From: Incurvaria masculella | Lineage: Eukaryota > Arthropoda > Insecta > Lepidoptera > Incurvariidae | Length of the DNA: 64,000 nt | Direction: 5' to 3' | NCBI GenBank assembly: GCA_946894095.1 | Contig: OX335659.1 | Coordinates: forward strand, 7,819,501-7,883,500 | Part shown: piece by piece, positions 53,591-63,904 of the stretch | Layout: each line of letters starts with the position of its first letter | Position numbering within the stretch: position 1 is the first letter of the stretch | Notes under the pieces: model-generated | What the model was told of the DNA's origin: nothing | Database searches by the model: none | Seen by the model: only the letters and a program-made list of their open reading frames with translations | Position numbers and translations under genes: made by a program

Positions 53591-54619
53591 TGAGAATTTA
53601 AGTTTGTATTATCAAAGAAACGCACGTAAGTTATACTTCTTTGGCGTGAATAAAAGGTATTTTTTGCAATAAGAAAACTGAACTGAGCTTGAACTGAGTC
53701 AAACGACCAATTAGACAACATTAATAAATCTTCTACAAATAAAAGTCAGAAATAATGACAATTAGGGTCTTTTTTAACACTGCTGATTAGTTCAATATTA
53801 GCAGCTGGTAGGATGATAAACCTAAGCATTGAGTGTCAACGCGCTGCTCTACATTTGCGCGAAATTTTGTTATAAGCGAAAAATACATCTGTTTACTCAA
53901 ACAAGCTTAAAGAAGAATTTATTTATTCATTTACTTATTTAGTTGTTTTTACCGTATTGGTTCTGTAGGCGGACATAATATTAAAGAAGAATAACAACTT
54001 AAGTAATTAACTGTATTACCGGAAACCAGCTATACAGAATCGGAGATTTGAAAGCAGAAAGACCCTAAGAATCAACTAGAAATGTCGCAACGCACACGTG
54101 CGATTTCTCCACTGCGAACGCTTCGCGGGTGTCCGATCATTTTGTGACGCGGCAGTTGAGCGGTCGCGGGCGGCGCGGCGGCCAGGGCGGGCGACTACGG
54201 ACTGCCCGCAAGCCGACGCCCCTGCGATAGGAGAGCACGTTTCGCGAATACTACCGCAGAATAAGATATTACGACGACGGTACGTCGGCAGGCCAATTCT
54301 GGGAATTCAGAGTCGGTGAATCAGGAGGGTTCTCAGGAGAGGAATTCTCTTTGTGATTACTTGATCTGGTAGTCGATCGCAGCGACACAGGCCAGTGTCG
54401 TAGCTACGCCAAAGCAACCAATGCGTTCGCATTGGGGCCCCTGATACAATAAGGCCCCAGGAAAGCCCTAAAAATGTACCCTGTTGCTAATAAACTCAGA
54501 TCATCGACTATGTATTGTCCCACTCGACTCTCGCATTCGAAATTGCATGTCAAAGCAAAGGACAAAACAGTCTACACATAACTATCAAGATGATGATCTG
54601 GGTTAGATATAAACAGGTG
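53591..54619. other. Upstream flank of InaF-2 with a CpG-rich island
   Basis: 53591-54080 is AT-rich with nothing recognised. 54095-54260 is strongly G+C-rich (GGTCGCGGGCGGCGCGGCGG). It is a candidate for the true promoter or a non-coding first exon of the minus-strand InaF gene; no splice site was confirmed. Confidence 0.35.
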
Positions 54620-54715
54620 TATTCAGAGTGGGCAGACTAACTTTAATCCGCCGATTCTTGTATAGTTAGTCCGGTGTTAATCTCGTACTAAGTTTTGACA
54701 GGTGCTCTCTGAATA
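54620..54715. mobile_element. Short MITE, TATTCAGAGTG family, copy 4
   Basis: TATTCAGAGTGGGCAGACTA on the left and GGTGCTCTCTGAATA on the right. The interior TCTCGTACTAAGTTTTGACA is identical to copy 2. Confidence 0.78.
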
Positions 54716-55478
54716 CGACTGTAAGACTATTAAGGTTTATCTCATGATGGCACTTAATAATTTTTTTTGCATTTATGCCCAAAAAGGCTAAATTACATAC
54801 TAATCAATTACCAAAAGTGATCCTTTAAAGCACCACAATAGATCGAAAATTGTTTACTGATTCCGTGAGGATTCCGGAGTATGTATTCCGTATGTAAACT
54901 TATTAGCGCAAGAATGGTACAGAATACATACAGTGGTACATACGTGGAGCTTCACGAGAGCCGTGACATCCGCCGAGAATGTGGTTTTAGCGTTGTTATT
55001 GTATTAGTTGTTATAGTATTAGCTAGACACCTTGTAAAGAAGCCATACAAGTCAATACATTGGATGACCACGGATAAAGAAAACGCGGTTCTAACCAGTT
55101 ATACTGCCAATGCAATGCCAAGCACATAGTCCCTAGATATACATAACCAATATACATAACGGCGTTAAGGATTCAAAACAGGATTAAACCGGCGAAAGAT
55201 ATACTTAATACGAAATATTATCGTACTAAGCACGAACAGCTCGCGGTGTACGGGCTAGAGGACTTGCCTTTCATGTTCAAATCCTCACCCCGTCACGCAC
55301 TAATTTCTTTCTTTTCCTGAGTTGGATAAGTGATTCCATGGTTCGGTACCCATGTATAACTGTAGGTCCCCTACTAGGTGCAAAGGTTAAGGCCGCCCGG
55401 GTAGGTACCACCGCATTGGATGAAACTATGATTGAAGCGACAATGAAAAGTTGTTCATATTTTCTATCCAGTTCAGGA

Positions 55479-55595
55479 CGTGTATTCTTGGCATTCAGTC
55501 ATTGCGGATTCAGTAGAGTTAACAGTATTGTCAAAGTAAATTCTTCTTCTGTTAACTCAACTGAATCCGCAATGACTGAAAGCCAAGAATACACG
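55479..55595. repeat. Hairpin insert with 47-bp arms
   Basis: The left arm 55479-55525 and the right arm 55549-55595 are complementary at 45 of 47 positions, with a 23-nt loop. Arms start CGTGTATTCTTGGC and end GAGTTAACAG. The insert sits inside a SINE and is flanked by GG and CC. The shape is that of a small foldback element or a pre-miRNA; no coding. Confidence 0.88.
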
Positions 55596-55685
55596 CCCTG
55601 TGTAGGGTTCCATAAAGGGAATGTCCTGGCATGAGACATGCCTTCGGAAATGTGGTGTATTGAACTAATATCATGACGGTAGTTA

Positions 55686-56006
55686 GAGGGCGTCAATAAA
55701 TTACGTGAGATGATTAAGGGGGGGACGGGGTCGAGTCAAATCTCATCTAATCTCACGTTGGGGAGAGGGGGGGTCTCGACAAATATCACGCAATGTTTTC
55801 TCTGATTGAAACAAAAAGAAATATTAATGTTTTTTTCTTTTTACAATAACAATCCAACGCGTTTACGTAAGAAACCCACATTCTGCAAAATCTCACGTGA
55901 GATTGGGGATGGGGGAGGGGGTTGAATAAAATCTCACGACATCTCACCAAGGGGGGAGGGAGGGACAGAAAATAAAAAACACCTCACGTAATTTATGGAC
56001 GCCCCC
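55686..56006. mobile_element. TTA-flanked TIR element (PIF/Harbinger-like MITE)
   Basis: Near-perfect 22-bp ends, GGGCGTCAATAAATTACGTG and AG against the complement of CTCACGTAATTTATGGACG and CCC, with TTA at 55683-55685 and 56007-56009. Internal sub-repeats of AATCTCACGTGAGATT type with G-runs. A 3-bp TTA duplication fits PIF/Harbinger. 321 bp, no transposase. Confidence 0.8.
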
Positions 56007-56134
56007 TTATGTGGAAAGCCATCCCTGATAGGTTGCATAAAAAAAGCAAGTACGTCGCTTATTTCAATTCAATGAATGTGCTTAATTGATTGACTGTGAA
56101 ACAAGGACATTTACAGGACATCCTGATTCAGACG

Positions 56135-56345
56135 AATCGCCAGACCAACCATGTTTCTATAGTTAAATAATACCTACTTAGCAAGTATGTCGCTTTTTTT
56201 AACGAATGTGATATGTATGTAGAATCTAACGTGAAGCAAGGACACAAAGAACCCTGTAAAAAGAAAGATTTTATGAAAATACTGCTCTGGTCTAGAAACC
56301 AGCAAAACATACAATTCGCGGGTATTTGCGTTTCCACCGTTTCTA
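56135..56345 (-). mobile_element. tRNA-headed SINE-like repeat, copy 3 (minus strand)
   Basis: The complement reads AAATACCCGCGAATTGTATG, TTTTGCTGGTTTCTAGACC, CAGGGTTCTTTGTGTCCTTG and CTACATACATATCACATTCG, as at 5600-5745. The A-box segment is deleted. Confidence 0.65.
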
Positions 56346-56506
56346 TAGTATTTTTGGAACTTTCAATTTTTTTTTTAAACCTTTTGTAGTCAAACTAGAC
56401 AAATTACGATAGTTAAATTACGGTTACATTACATATTTAAATGGTGCAACCGAAAGATAACTGCAACGTGTAATCTACCACGAACGAGGAGTCCCTTAGT
56501 CACTTC

Positions 56507-56869
56507 TTAAGGTGCTCCCATAAGCATCAGAAAATTTCGCCTCCCATACAAACGTAGTTTACTAATCATTTGAAAACCACTGTAGCAATTTACTTGATAT
56601 TTGGTATCACATATCTGGCAACAAATGTCTGTGACTGCATGTCTTTGTTTTTTCGGTAAATATATCCTGAGTCAAACCACAGAGAAAACTAAATTAGTAT
56701 GAAGATTTTTTTTTTGCTTTCATCTGATTCGGTTTGGATGTTTCAAAAAAACAAAAGCGTGCAGACACAGATATTGGTTCCCTGATGTTAGGTATTAAAC
56801 ATCAATATAATTGGAACAGCGGTTTCTAAATGATAAGTAAAGGGAGCATAGTTTACGGGCCGTTCTTAA
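56507..56869. mobile_element. TTAA MITE, family 3, copy 2
   Basis: TTAA at 56507-56510 and 56866-56869. Ends AAGGTGCTCCCATAAGC and TTTACGGGCCGTTCTTAA, imperfect inverted repeats. Inverted relative to 24245-24607. Confidence 0.78.
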
Positions 56870-57179
56870 GATATACACAGTAATCAATGCAGTGGTACAA
56901 ACTGGGCGGGATGAACTCTACTACCTCCGTGGTAATGATTTTACGTAGAATTCGAACACTGAAGTACACAGAAATAAATTCAGTAAGCCCACTTGTATTG
57001 ATTTACGTGACGGAACCCACACAGCACATTAAGCCCCGATTACACGAAGAGATGGCCGAGTTAATCAATGTTCAAACACGTCACTTTTAGTGAACCGCAT
57101 AGAACCATACTGTCCACACAAAGTGACGTGTTTAATCATACTTTGACATTGATTTTGATTTTTGTCCTTTCGTGCACTC

Positions 57180-57370
57180 GGCCCTAAGAATCCCTCAGTC
57201 GCCTAGTATGACATACACGGAAATAAATTCAGTGGGCCCACTTGCATTGTATTCAGTGTGCCCACATATTGTTTTGCGTGCCGAAACACATATCAGACGA
57301 AGAATCCCTTAGTCGCCTAGTAAGACATACACGGAAATAAATTCAGTGGACCCACTTGTAGTACGAGAGC
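57180..57370. repeat. Two-copy repeat of a SINE-associated block
   Basis: GAATCCCTCAGTCGCCTAGT then ACATACACGGAAATAAATTC at 57188 recurs at 57301 with few changes. A third worn copy lies near 56960. The same block adjoins the minus-strand SINE at 36970. Confidence 0.6.
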
Positions 57371-57387
57371 GGACCGTAGTCAACCCT

Positions 57388-57780
57388 ACGTCATCGAGTA
57401 ACAACATGGGACCCATTTGTGGTTGTGCGGATTAGAATAGGCTTCCTAAAAATACTAGGTTGCCTGACCCAAACCTGGAACGTTTTGTGCAGTATGTAAT
57501 ATTAAATCACTTTTTTGGTAGAATTTAACGTCATCGAGTAACAACATGAGACCTAGCACAATCGGTAAAGGTCATCAAGAAAAGCTAAAAAAAAGTAGGT
57601 TGGCTCGTCCTACCCTGGCACGTTCTGAGGTTGGCCGGTTTTAAAATGTCGAAAAATAAAAAAAAATACGTCATCGAGTAACAAGATGACAATACCACCA
57701 TTCGATAGTCCTATGAACATACTTCATAAAAAAATTAGGTTGGCTGCCCTCAGCCTGGCAGGTTTCCTACGCGGCCATGT
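57388..57780 (+). repeat. Three diverged tandem units with a constant 22-bp core
   Basis: ACGTCATCGAGTAACAACAT starts at 57388, 57538 and (with one change) 57668. Each unit also ends with a TAGGTTG(G)CT...CCTGGCA/CCTGGAA block. Spacing is 150 and 130 bp. The rest of each unit has diverged. Confidence 0.7.
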
Positions 57781-58119
57781 TGAACGTCGGATGCGCCCAG
57801 TTCTTATATTCATCAATTGTTAAATTAATATAATATAACAGTTTTGTGATATGTATATCTATAAACCGGTGATGTTTTTATTGATCTGAACTCACGTTGG
57901 ATAGGTAAAAAAAAAACAAAATGAAATATTTGTGATATATTGATAGTTTGCGTGCAATGGTTGCAAAAAAAATCATTTCAACAAATATTTTTCTTCTGTC
58001 GCTCAAGATACAACTAAATACATCCAATAAATTGTAAATCTCGCATTAGAGCAACTCAAAATATTTTTACCACGCAATAAGAAGTCTGTCACTTTTGAAT
58101 CTGTTAAAGTCCATATGGG

Positions 58120-58830
58120 GCAGTATTATAGAACCTCTTAGAATTGTATTTAATATGGCACATTTCCAAACTTATTAAAAATTACTAGGGTAATACCATT
58201 GCTTAAAAAGGGATCTCATAATGATGTTGAAAATTATCGGCCTGTGTCCTTACATTCACAGTGTTATTAATTATAATCAATTCGGATTTCGTAAGTGTAG
58301 GTCAACAGGAGATGCCATTGCCTTGATGTTAATATCTATTTTAACTTCTCTAGTTAAATCTATGAGCACCTACGGCATTTTCTGTGATGTATCAAAAGCT
58401 TTTGACTGTGTAGATCACAAAATACTTCCAGGAAAACTAGAACACTTATGGTGTTAGGGAAAATAAATGAGGTATTTGTAAATTATATATATTAAATAGA
58501 CAACAAAATTGTGAAGTAAACGGTACTAAGTCTGATGTAGAATCAATCACTATGGGTATACCGCAGGGTTCAGTTCTAAGACCGTGGTTTCATATGTTGT
58601 TATAAATGATATTTCAAGCTGCATCGCAACAGATAATGATATGATTTTATGTGCGGATGACAAATCATGAATTTAAAAAAATCGTATATCAGAACTACGG
58701 GAGTCCTTTATACAAGCTATGAACTCACTTAAATTATGGTGTGAAGCCAATAACCTACTTTTAAATGACAGTAAAACGAGTTTAATGCACTGGGGACCCA
58801 AATACGTAATGTGAATTGTGATGTATTAAA
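58120..58830 (+). pseudogene. LINE reverse-transcriptase remnant (CR1/Jockey-like)
   Basis: Pieces in different frames: VIPLLKKGSHNDVENYRPVS, NYNQFGFRKCRSTGDAIALM, FCDVSKAFDCVDHKILPGKL, GIPQGSVL and NDMILCADD. Stops and frameshifts lie between them. Order and direction are those of a non-LTR reverse transcriptase. Confidence 0.75.
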
Positions 58831-59079
58831 TACGGCAAATGATCTATCTTCAGCTATAACTAAAGAAATAACCTTACTTGTGATACTTTTGGGGTTACCG
58901 TTGTCGTTAAATATATTTGAAAATTAATATGGCTTTTCACGCGGCGGGAGGAGACATTCGCCGACGTATCGAGCTGATCGTTCAGTTGTCAAGGAGGTTG
59001 TCCGCCACGTTCATACGCAGCAGACGACTGACAACTAGGCTCGCCGTGGTCGTAAGTCATAGGTGTGGGTCGAGGTGGT

Positions 59080-59990
59080 AGCGGAAATGCGGTGATAGTG
59101 CTTCTACGGTCTTCCTAAAATTCACAAAGACGGGAACCCCCTTAGACCAATAGTCAGCCAGATAAATGCTCCTACCTACCTCCTCGCTAAACATGTCGCC
59201 TCAATATTTCAACCCCTGTCTGGCAAGACGTCGTCCTACGTTAAAGATTCGGCCCATTTTGTGGAATTGTTGTCTACAGTGAAGTTGGCATGCATGGATC
59301 TATTAGTGAGCTTTGACGTCGAGTCGCTGTATACACACGTACCAGTCCAAGAGTCCCTCGACATCATCAGAAACTTAGTCATCAGCAACGACATCGACAC
59401 TGAGTGCGTCAAGCTCCTGCCATATTGTCTCACTACGACATACTTTCTGTGGCAAGGACAATACTACATCCAGCGAGAAGGTGTAGCAATGGGATCACCA
59501 GTGACACCAGTGGTGGCAAACCTTTTCATGGAACCGCTGGAACACCGCACATTGCAAACTTCACCTCTTAAGTCAATGTTTTAGGTACGGTACGTGGATG
59601 ACGTGATTTCAATCTGGTCACATGGTCGCCAATCACTCGACGCTTTCATCTCTCATCTTAATTAGGTTCACACAAATTTAAAATATACAGTAGATTGTGA
59701 GAAGGTAGGCACTTTGGCGTTCTTAGAAGTACTTTTTGCTCGACGATTGGATGGAATCCTAAGCCACACAGTGTACCGCAAGCCGACACACACAAATCGT
59801 TGTCTACAAGCTACTTCGCATCATGCTCATTTTGGTGCATTTGTGTGGGTGCATTTGGAATCGGTCGCAAGAGCATTGAGACTCAGAGCACAGCGGTTGT
59901 GTGACAAGTGTGTCACACAACCGCTGTGCTCTGTGTGTGTGTGAATATCTTCACCGAAATGGACCCTGTGCTTCGAGAACATGGGTACAA
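59080..59990 (+). pseudogene. Penelope-like element reverse-transcriptase remnant
   Basis: Reads FYGLPKIHKDGNPLRPIVSQ, LLVSFDVESLYTHVPVQESL, QREGVAMGSPVTPVVANLFM, VRYVDDVISIW and AFLEVLFARRLDGILSHTVY then RKPTHTNRCLQATSHHAH. These are the standard blocks of Penelope-like reverse transcriptases. A stop follows SMF at about 59584 and another splits SHLN*VHTNL. No GIY-YIG endonuclease is recognised downstream. An exact hairpin lies near the end. Confidence 0.85.
59885..59932. repeat. Perfect 22-bp hairpin in the Penelope remnant
   Basis: AGAGCACAGCGGTTGTGTGA and CA (59885-59906), loop AGTG, then the exact complement (59911-59932). The left arm encodes the RAQRLCD piece of the element; the right arm is its inverted copy. 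Confidence 0.9.
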
Positions 59991-60004
59991 TTTTCGCAAT
60001 GTCG

Positions 60005-60590
60005 GTCAGTCAGTCAGCGTGTTTGCATCCACTGCTGGACATACGCCTCTCCAATCCTTCTCCAGTCCTCCCGGCCCTCAGCGGTACGGAAGCACTGCTT
60101 TCCGCCGACGCACTTGTCTCATCTTCCCACCTGGCGAGTGGTCTTCCCACACTCCGTTTGCCTGTTCACGGCCGCCAGTGTAGGACACGGTAACTCCAAC
60201 GGTCGTCGTCTCTTCGGCTGACGTGACCAGCCCACTGCTATTTGAGCTTAGCCACGCGGTGTCCAATATCGACTACTTTGGTACGTCGGCGGATTGCCTC
60301 TTTACGTACCATATCCCGTAGCGATATTCCCAGCATTGCACGCTCCATTGCTCGCTGGGCAACTTTTAACCTTTGGACAACGGCGACCGTCAGAGTCCAC
60401 GTTTCACACCCGTACGTCATGTCATAACCGGGAGGACGCACTGGTCATATGTTCGGGTCTTTAAATTTCTACGGAAGGTCAGACCTTAGAGCGAATTTAA
60501 GCTTTCCGAAGGCAGCCCAACCCAGTTGAATCCGTCGCTCAACCTCCAAAGACAGTCCTTGTATACGAAGCCGCAGGATTTGACCGAGAT
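60005..60590 (-). pseudogene. RTE-type LINE 3' fragment
   Basis: The minus strand gives YLGQILRLRIQGLSLEVERR, IQLGWAAFGKLKFALRSDLP, TYGCETWTLTVAVVQRLKVA and LGISLRDMVRKEAIRRRTKV, then frames shift before the end. The tail is (CAGT)n on the plus strand at 60004. Same family as 44000-44560 but longer. Confidence 0.82.
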
Positions 60591-60599
60591 ATACTTGTA

Positions 60600-62640
60600 T
60601 TTATTTATTTGTATTTATTTATTTATTTATTTATTTGACAAATACATACATTTTACATAACAGGAAACCAAGGCGTAAAATGTAGCAAACTTAATTTCAA
60701 TATGGAAGAAAAAAAAAACAGACATTTAATTAACTATGGATGAGTTAACTTTCAAATAGCCTTCCAAAAATGTCGTGCACACTCTCTCAAACGTCCTTCT
60801 CAGATTTACAAACACATCACATTCAGGTGTTGACAGATGCATCGCATTGAACAGCCTCAGGACGAGACATATGGGCGACCAGTAGTGAGAGCGGGTGCGC
60901 GTCACGATCTCGGCAAACAAACGTGCGTTCCGCCGTCGAGCGTAACCATCAGGCACGTTCAGTGCTAGTACCAGCTGTAGTAAAGCTTGCGAATCAACTT
61001 TCCCAATCAGAATTTTGAAACCAAACAGCATTAATGCCCGGGATCTCCGAAGTTCAAGTGAGTTGAAGCCCAGAATCCCGAGTAAAAATGCTGTTGGGTA
61101 CATATAAGGGTAATACCCGTTTATCTGAGTATATAAAAATCTCAGGAACCTTTTTTGAATTTTCTCCAGCATGAGAATATAGTGATCCTCATGTGGAGAC
61201 CAGACAATTGCCCCCGCTTCTAGCTTAGATCTGACAAGCGTATTAAACAATAATTTTAGTGCGATCGGATCCTTAAACTCTTTGGCATTTCGCAGTACGA
61301 AACCCAGCTTGCCAAATGAGGCTTTTGTTAATGCTCGTATGTGAGGATTGAAGGTGAGGTGTGCATCAAAAACAACACCGAGGTCTTTAACTTCTGTCGC
61401 CCTGGGAATTCCTTTAGCACCCAGGCGGTAGTCGTGCATCAGTGGTGTGAGTGAGCGAGTGTATGATGCTACTATACACTTTTCAGGATTAAAAGCTAGT
61501 TTGTTTGTGATGCTCCACTGATACACTACATCAAGAGTACGTTGAATAACCTCGCAATCAGCTTCATCCTTAATACGTAAGAATAGCTTCAAATCATCAG
61601 CATATAGAAGACAGGACACCAAGCTTGTCAACCCTACAATGTCATCAATCATTATATTAAAGAGGAGACTAGACAGGACTGAACCCTGACTTACTCCTGA
61701 TCGGGTATTATAAGGTTCAGATTCGTAGCACCCGTACCTTACATACTGGCGCCGATCTCGTAGGTATTCAGCGAATAATACTAGAAGCTTAGGTGTGAAA
61801 CCTGCCGTACTGAGTTTATGGAGTAGAATATCGTTATCAACTCTGTCGAATGCTTTTCGGAAGTCCAAGTACACCACATCTACTTGTGTATTTTTGTCCA
61901 GACTCTCAGAAATATAATGACTGATGACTAGCAAGTTTGATTCGACAGAGCGCTTTCGTGTAAATCCATGCTGTTCCTGTGACATGTAGGGTGCAGTGCC
62001 CTCATAAATGTAACTGTGTAAAATCGATTCAAAAATCTTGGCAGCAGCTGAGAGCACTGCTACCGGTCTATAGTTCTCCGCATTTGATTTGTCGCTACCC
62101 TTAGGTATCGGAGTTACTCGTGTCACTTTCCATTGCTGTGGATATACACCCGACTCGAGAGCTAGGTTGAATATATGGAGGAGAGGAACACTTACAAAAT
62201 CGGAAGATCCTTTCAACACATAGCCAGGAATACCATCAGGACCTATCGCACTACGTGACTTGAGTTGTCTGAGAGCGAGACAGACATCCGCACTCGTGAT
62301 AGTAGCTATATTGACATAGCGACTACCGCCCGCGTCTCCACCCGCACCCGTCCCTGCCCGCTGCGCGACAACCGGGTCCAGTATTGGAATGTTCGGTAAG
62401 AATACGGATTGAAAGAAATTTGCAAAGGCTTGAGCGGCAGCCGGACCTCGGTGAGGTACGCCCTGCTGAGATATACACGGTTCAAAACCACCTTTAGAAT
62501 GTAAGCTACGCACATACCCCCAGAATGTCTGTGAGTTTTTTTGAAGCTTTAATTCTGCAGATCTAGTGTACTCTGTACGTAACATAGCCATTTTAACTTT
62601 TATTTGACCTCGCAAAGCACTAAAATTTTCGTAAAAACGT
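60600..62640 (-). mobile_element. 5'-truncated LINE with long reverse-transcriptase frame
   Basis: The minus-strand frame 62615-60726 is open for 629 codons. It starts in the linker before the reverse transcriptase (YTRSAELKLQKNSQTFWGYV), then LKSRSAIGPDGIPGYVLKGS, NAENYRPVAVLSAAAKIFES, QHGFTRKRSVESNLLVISHY, VVYLDFRKAFDRVDNDILLH, SGVSQGSVLSSLLFNIMIDD and the catalytic LLYADDLKLF. The C-terminal part is typical of Jockey/CR1-type LINEs. An (AAAT)n tail (ATTT runs at 60599-60636 on the plus strand) marks the 3' end. The endonuclease and ORF1 are missing, so it is dead on arrival, although the remaining frame is undamaged and therefore young. Confidence 0.9.
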
Positions 62641-62644
62641 ACTC

Positions 62645-62925
62645 TTCAACCTGTTCGATCACTTCTACGTCGATAACGATTTGTCCTCCCGTCATACCCT
62701 CAGTCGCCATGACCATGGGTTTATCCCGGTTCATCTTCAGACCTACCTTTATCGATGCTTTATAAAGGTCTTCCAGCATGGTTTAAAGCTGAACTCGGGA
62801 ATTTTACAGAAGAACAATGTGATCGGCGTAGCGAAGATGACTGAGGAAAATATTCACTAACGTTGATACCCATGTTTTCCCATTCAAGCGTCTTGAACAC
62901 ATATTCCGATGCGTTTGTGATGAGG
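62645..62925 (-). pseudogene. RTE-type reverse-transcriptase fragment
   Basis: The minus strand reads ASEYVFKTLEWENMGINVSE, FLSHLRYADHIVLLCKIPEF and, after frame changes, PMVMATEG and IVIDVEVIEQV. The catalytic motif is YADH, not YADD, and stops are present. Its 5' edge repeats in inverted orientation at 63970-64000. Confidence 0.78.
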
Positions 62926-62999
62926 TTGGGTTAGAAAATGTGGGTGAGAAAGTAACGTAAATATAAGATATAAAAACAGACTAAATGGAATTATCGATA

Positions 63000-63900
63000 A
63001 CTCTGTATCACGATTATTTGAAACCGATTACGGAGTACCTCAAGGCTCAATCATGGCACCATTGCTGTTTATTATTTTTATTAATGACATTGCAAAAGAC
63101 GCTATGCTAGTACTTCTCGCGAAAACCATAGTAATTTACGCTGACGACGCAAATGTAATTGTTACTGATAAAAGTATTGAAACACTCCTTACAAAAACAA
63201 CAAAAATAATTGAGGAGTTGGGTAAATGGTTCGCAGCAAATGGGTTAATGTTAAATAGTGCTTAAACACACTGTGTACATTTTAAGATGAAAAATATTAA
63301 ACATGAAGTGAATGATGAGATGTTTATCGAATATAACGGTGAAGTCATAACGTTTGCAACATCTACTATATTCTTAGGCTTCAAGTTGGATCAAAAGTTA
63401 CGATGGGACAAACACATTCAACATGTTTGTGATAAATTAACAAAAGCTTGTTATTGCCTCAGAACCCTGTCTAAATGCTGTGACTTGAATACCCTGAAGA
63501 GTGCCTACTTCGGTTATTTATACTCTGTCATGACCTATGGCATTGAGTTCTGGGGTTCTTCACTGGAAGCGGTTTCAGTATTTAGACTACAAAAGAAAGC
63601 AATTCGGATAATTACACACTCTAAATGGGACGCACTTGTTTGCACGCCTTTGTTTAAAAACCTAAAATTGCATACTATGTATGATGTGTACGTACAAAGA
63701 ACTATTTTTTATGTGAGAAATTATCCGGAATCATATAATAATTTTAAACACGGATATTCGACGAGAAATAAAAATGTGATCCAGCCAGCTGAAAAATGGG
63801 CTGTCGAAAACTCCCTCCTGAGGTGTAGAATCGACCACCGCTACATCGAGGTACTCCGAAATCTGTATCGGTCCGCGACGATGACTGTGAGGCTTCATTA
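63000..63900 (+). pseudogene. LINE reverse-transcriptase C-terminal half
   Basis: Two open stretches separated by one stop near 63265: YGVPQGSIMAPLLFIIFIND, VIYADDANVIVTDKSIETLL, then FLGFKLDQKLRWDKHIQHVC, SAYFGYLYSVMTYGIEFWGS and VFRLQKKAIRIITHSKWDAL. A Jockey/CR1-type element with the YADD motif intact, 5'-truncated. Different family from the one at 60600. Confidence 0.82.
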
Positions 63901-63904
63901 AAAT

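Larger units (their letters stand above)
55225..56045 (+). mobile_element. tRNA-headed SINE interrupted by two insertions
   Basis: SINE pieces 55225-55476, 55600-55682 and 56010-56045 read through in order as one element: head (TTCAAATCCTCACCCCG), TAACTGTAGGTCCCC, ATTGGATGAAACTATG, CATAAAGGGAATGTCCTGGC and AAAGCCATCCCTGATAGG then GCATAAAAAA. They are separated by a hairpin insert and by a TTA-flanked TIR element. Confidence 0.82.

Noticed and set aside
53348..53593. Repetitive protein encoded by the minisatellite
   Set aside because: The 106-bp unit is not a multiple of 3, so the frame changes in each unit; only short open stretches result.
58221..58457. Host gene resembling a reverse transcriptase
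   Set aside because: Motif order and multiple stops show a decayed LINE, not a domesticated gene.
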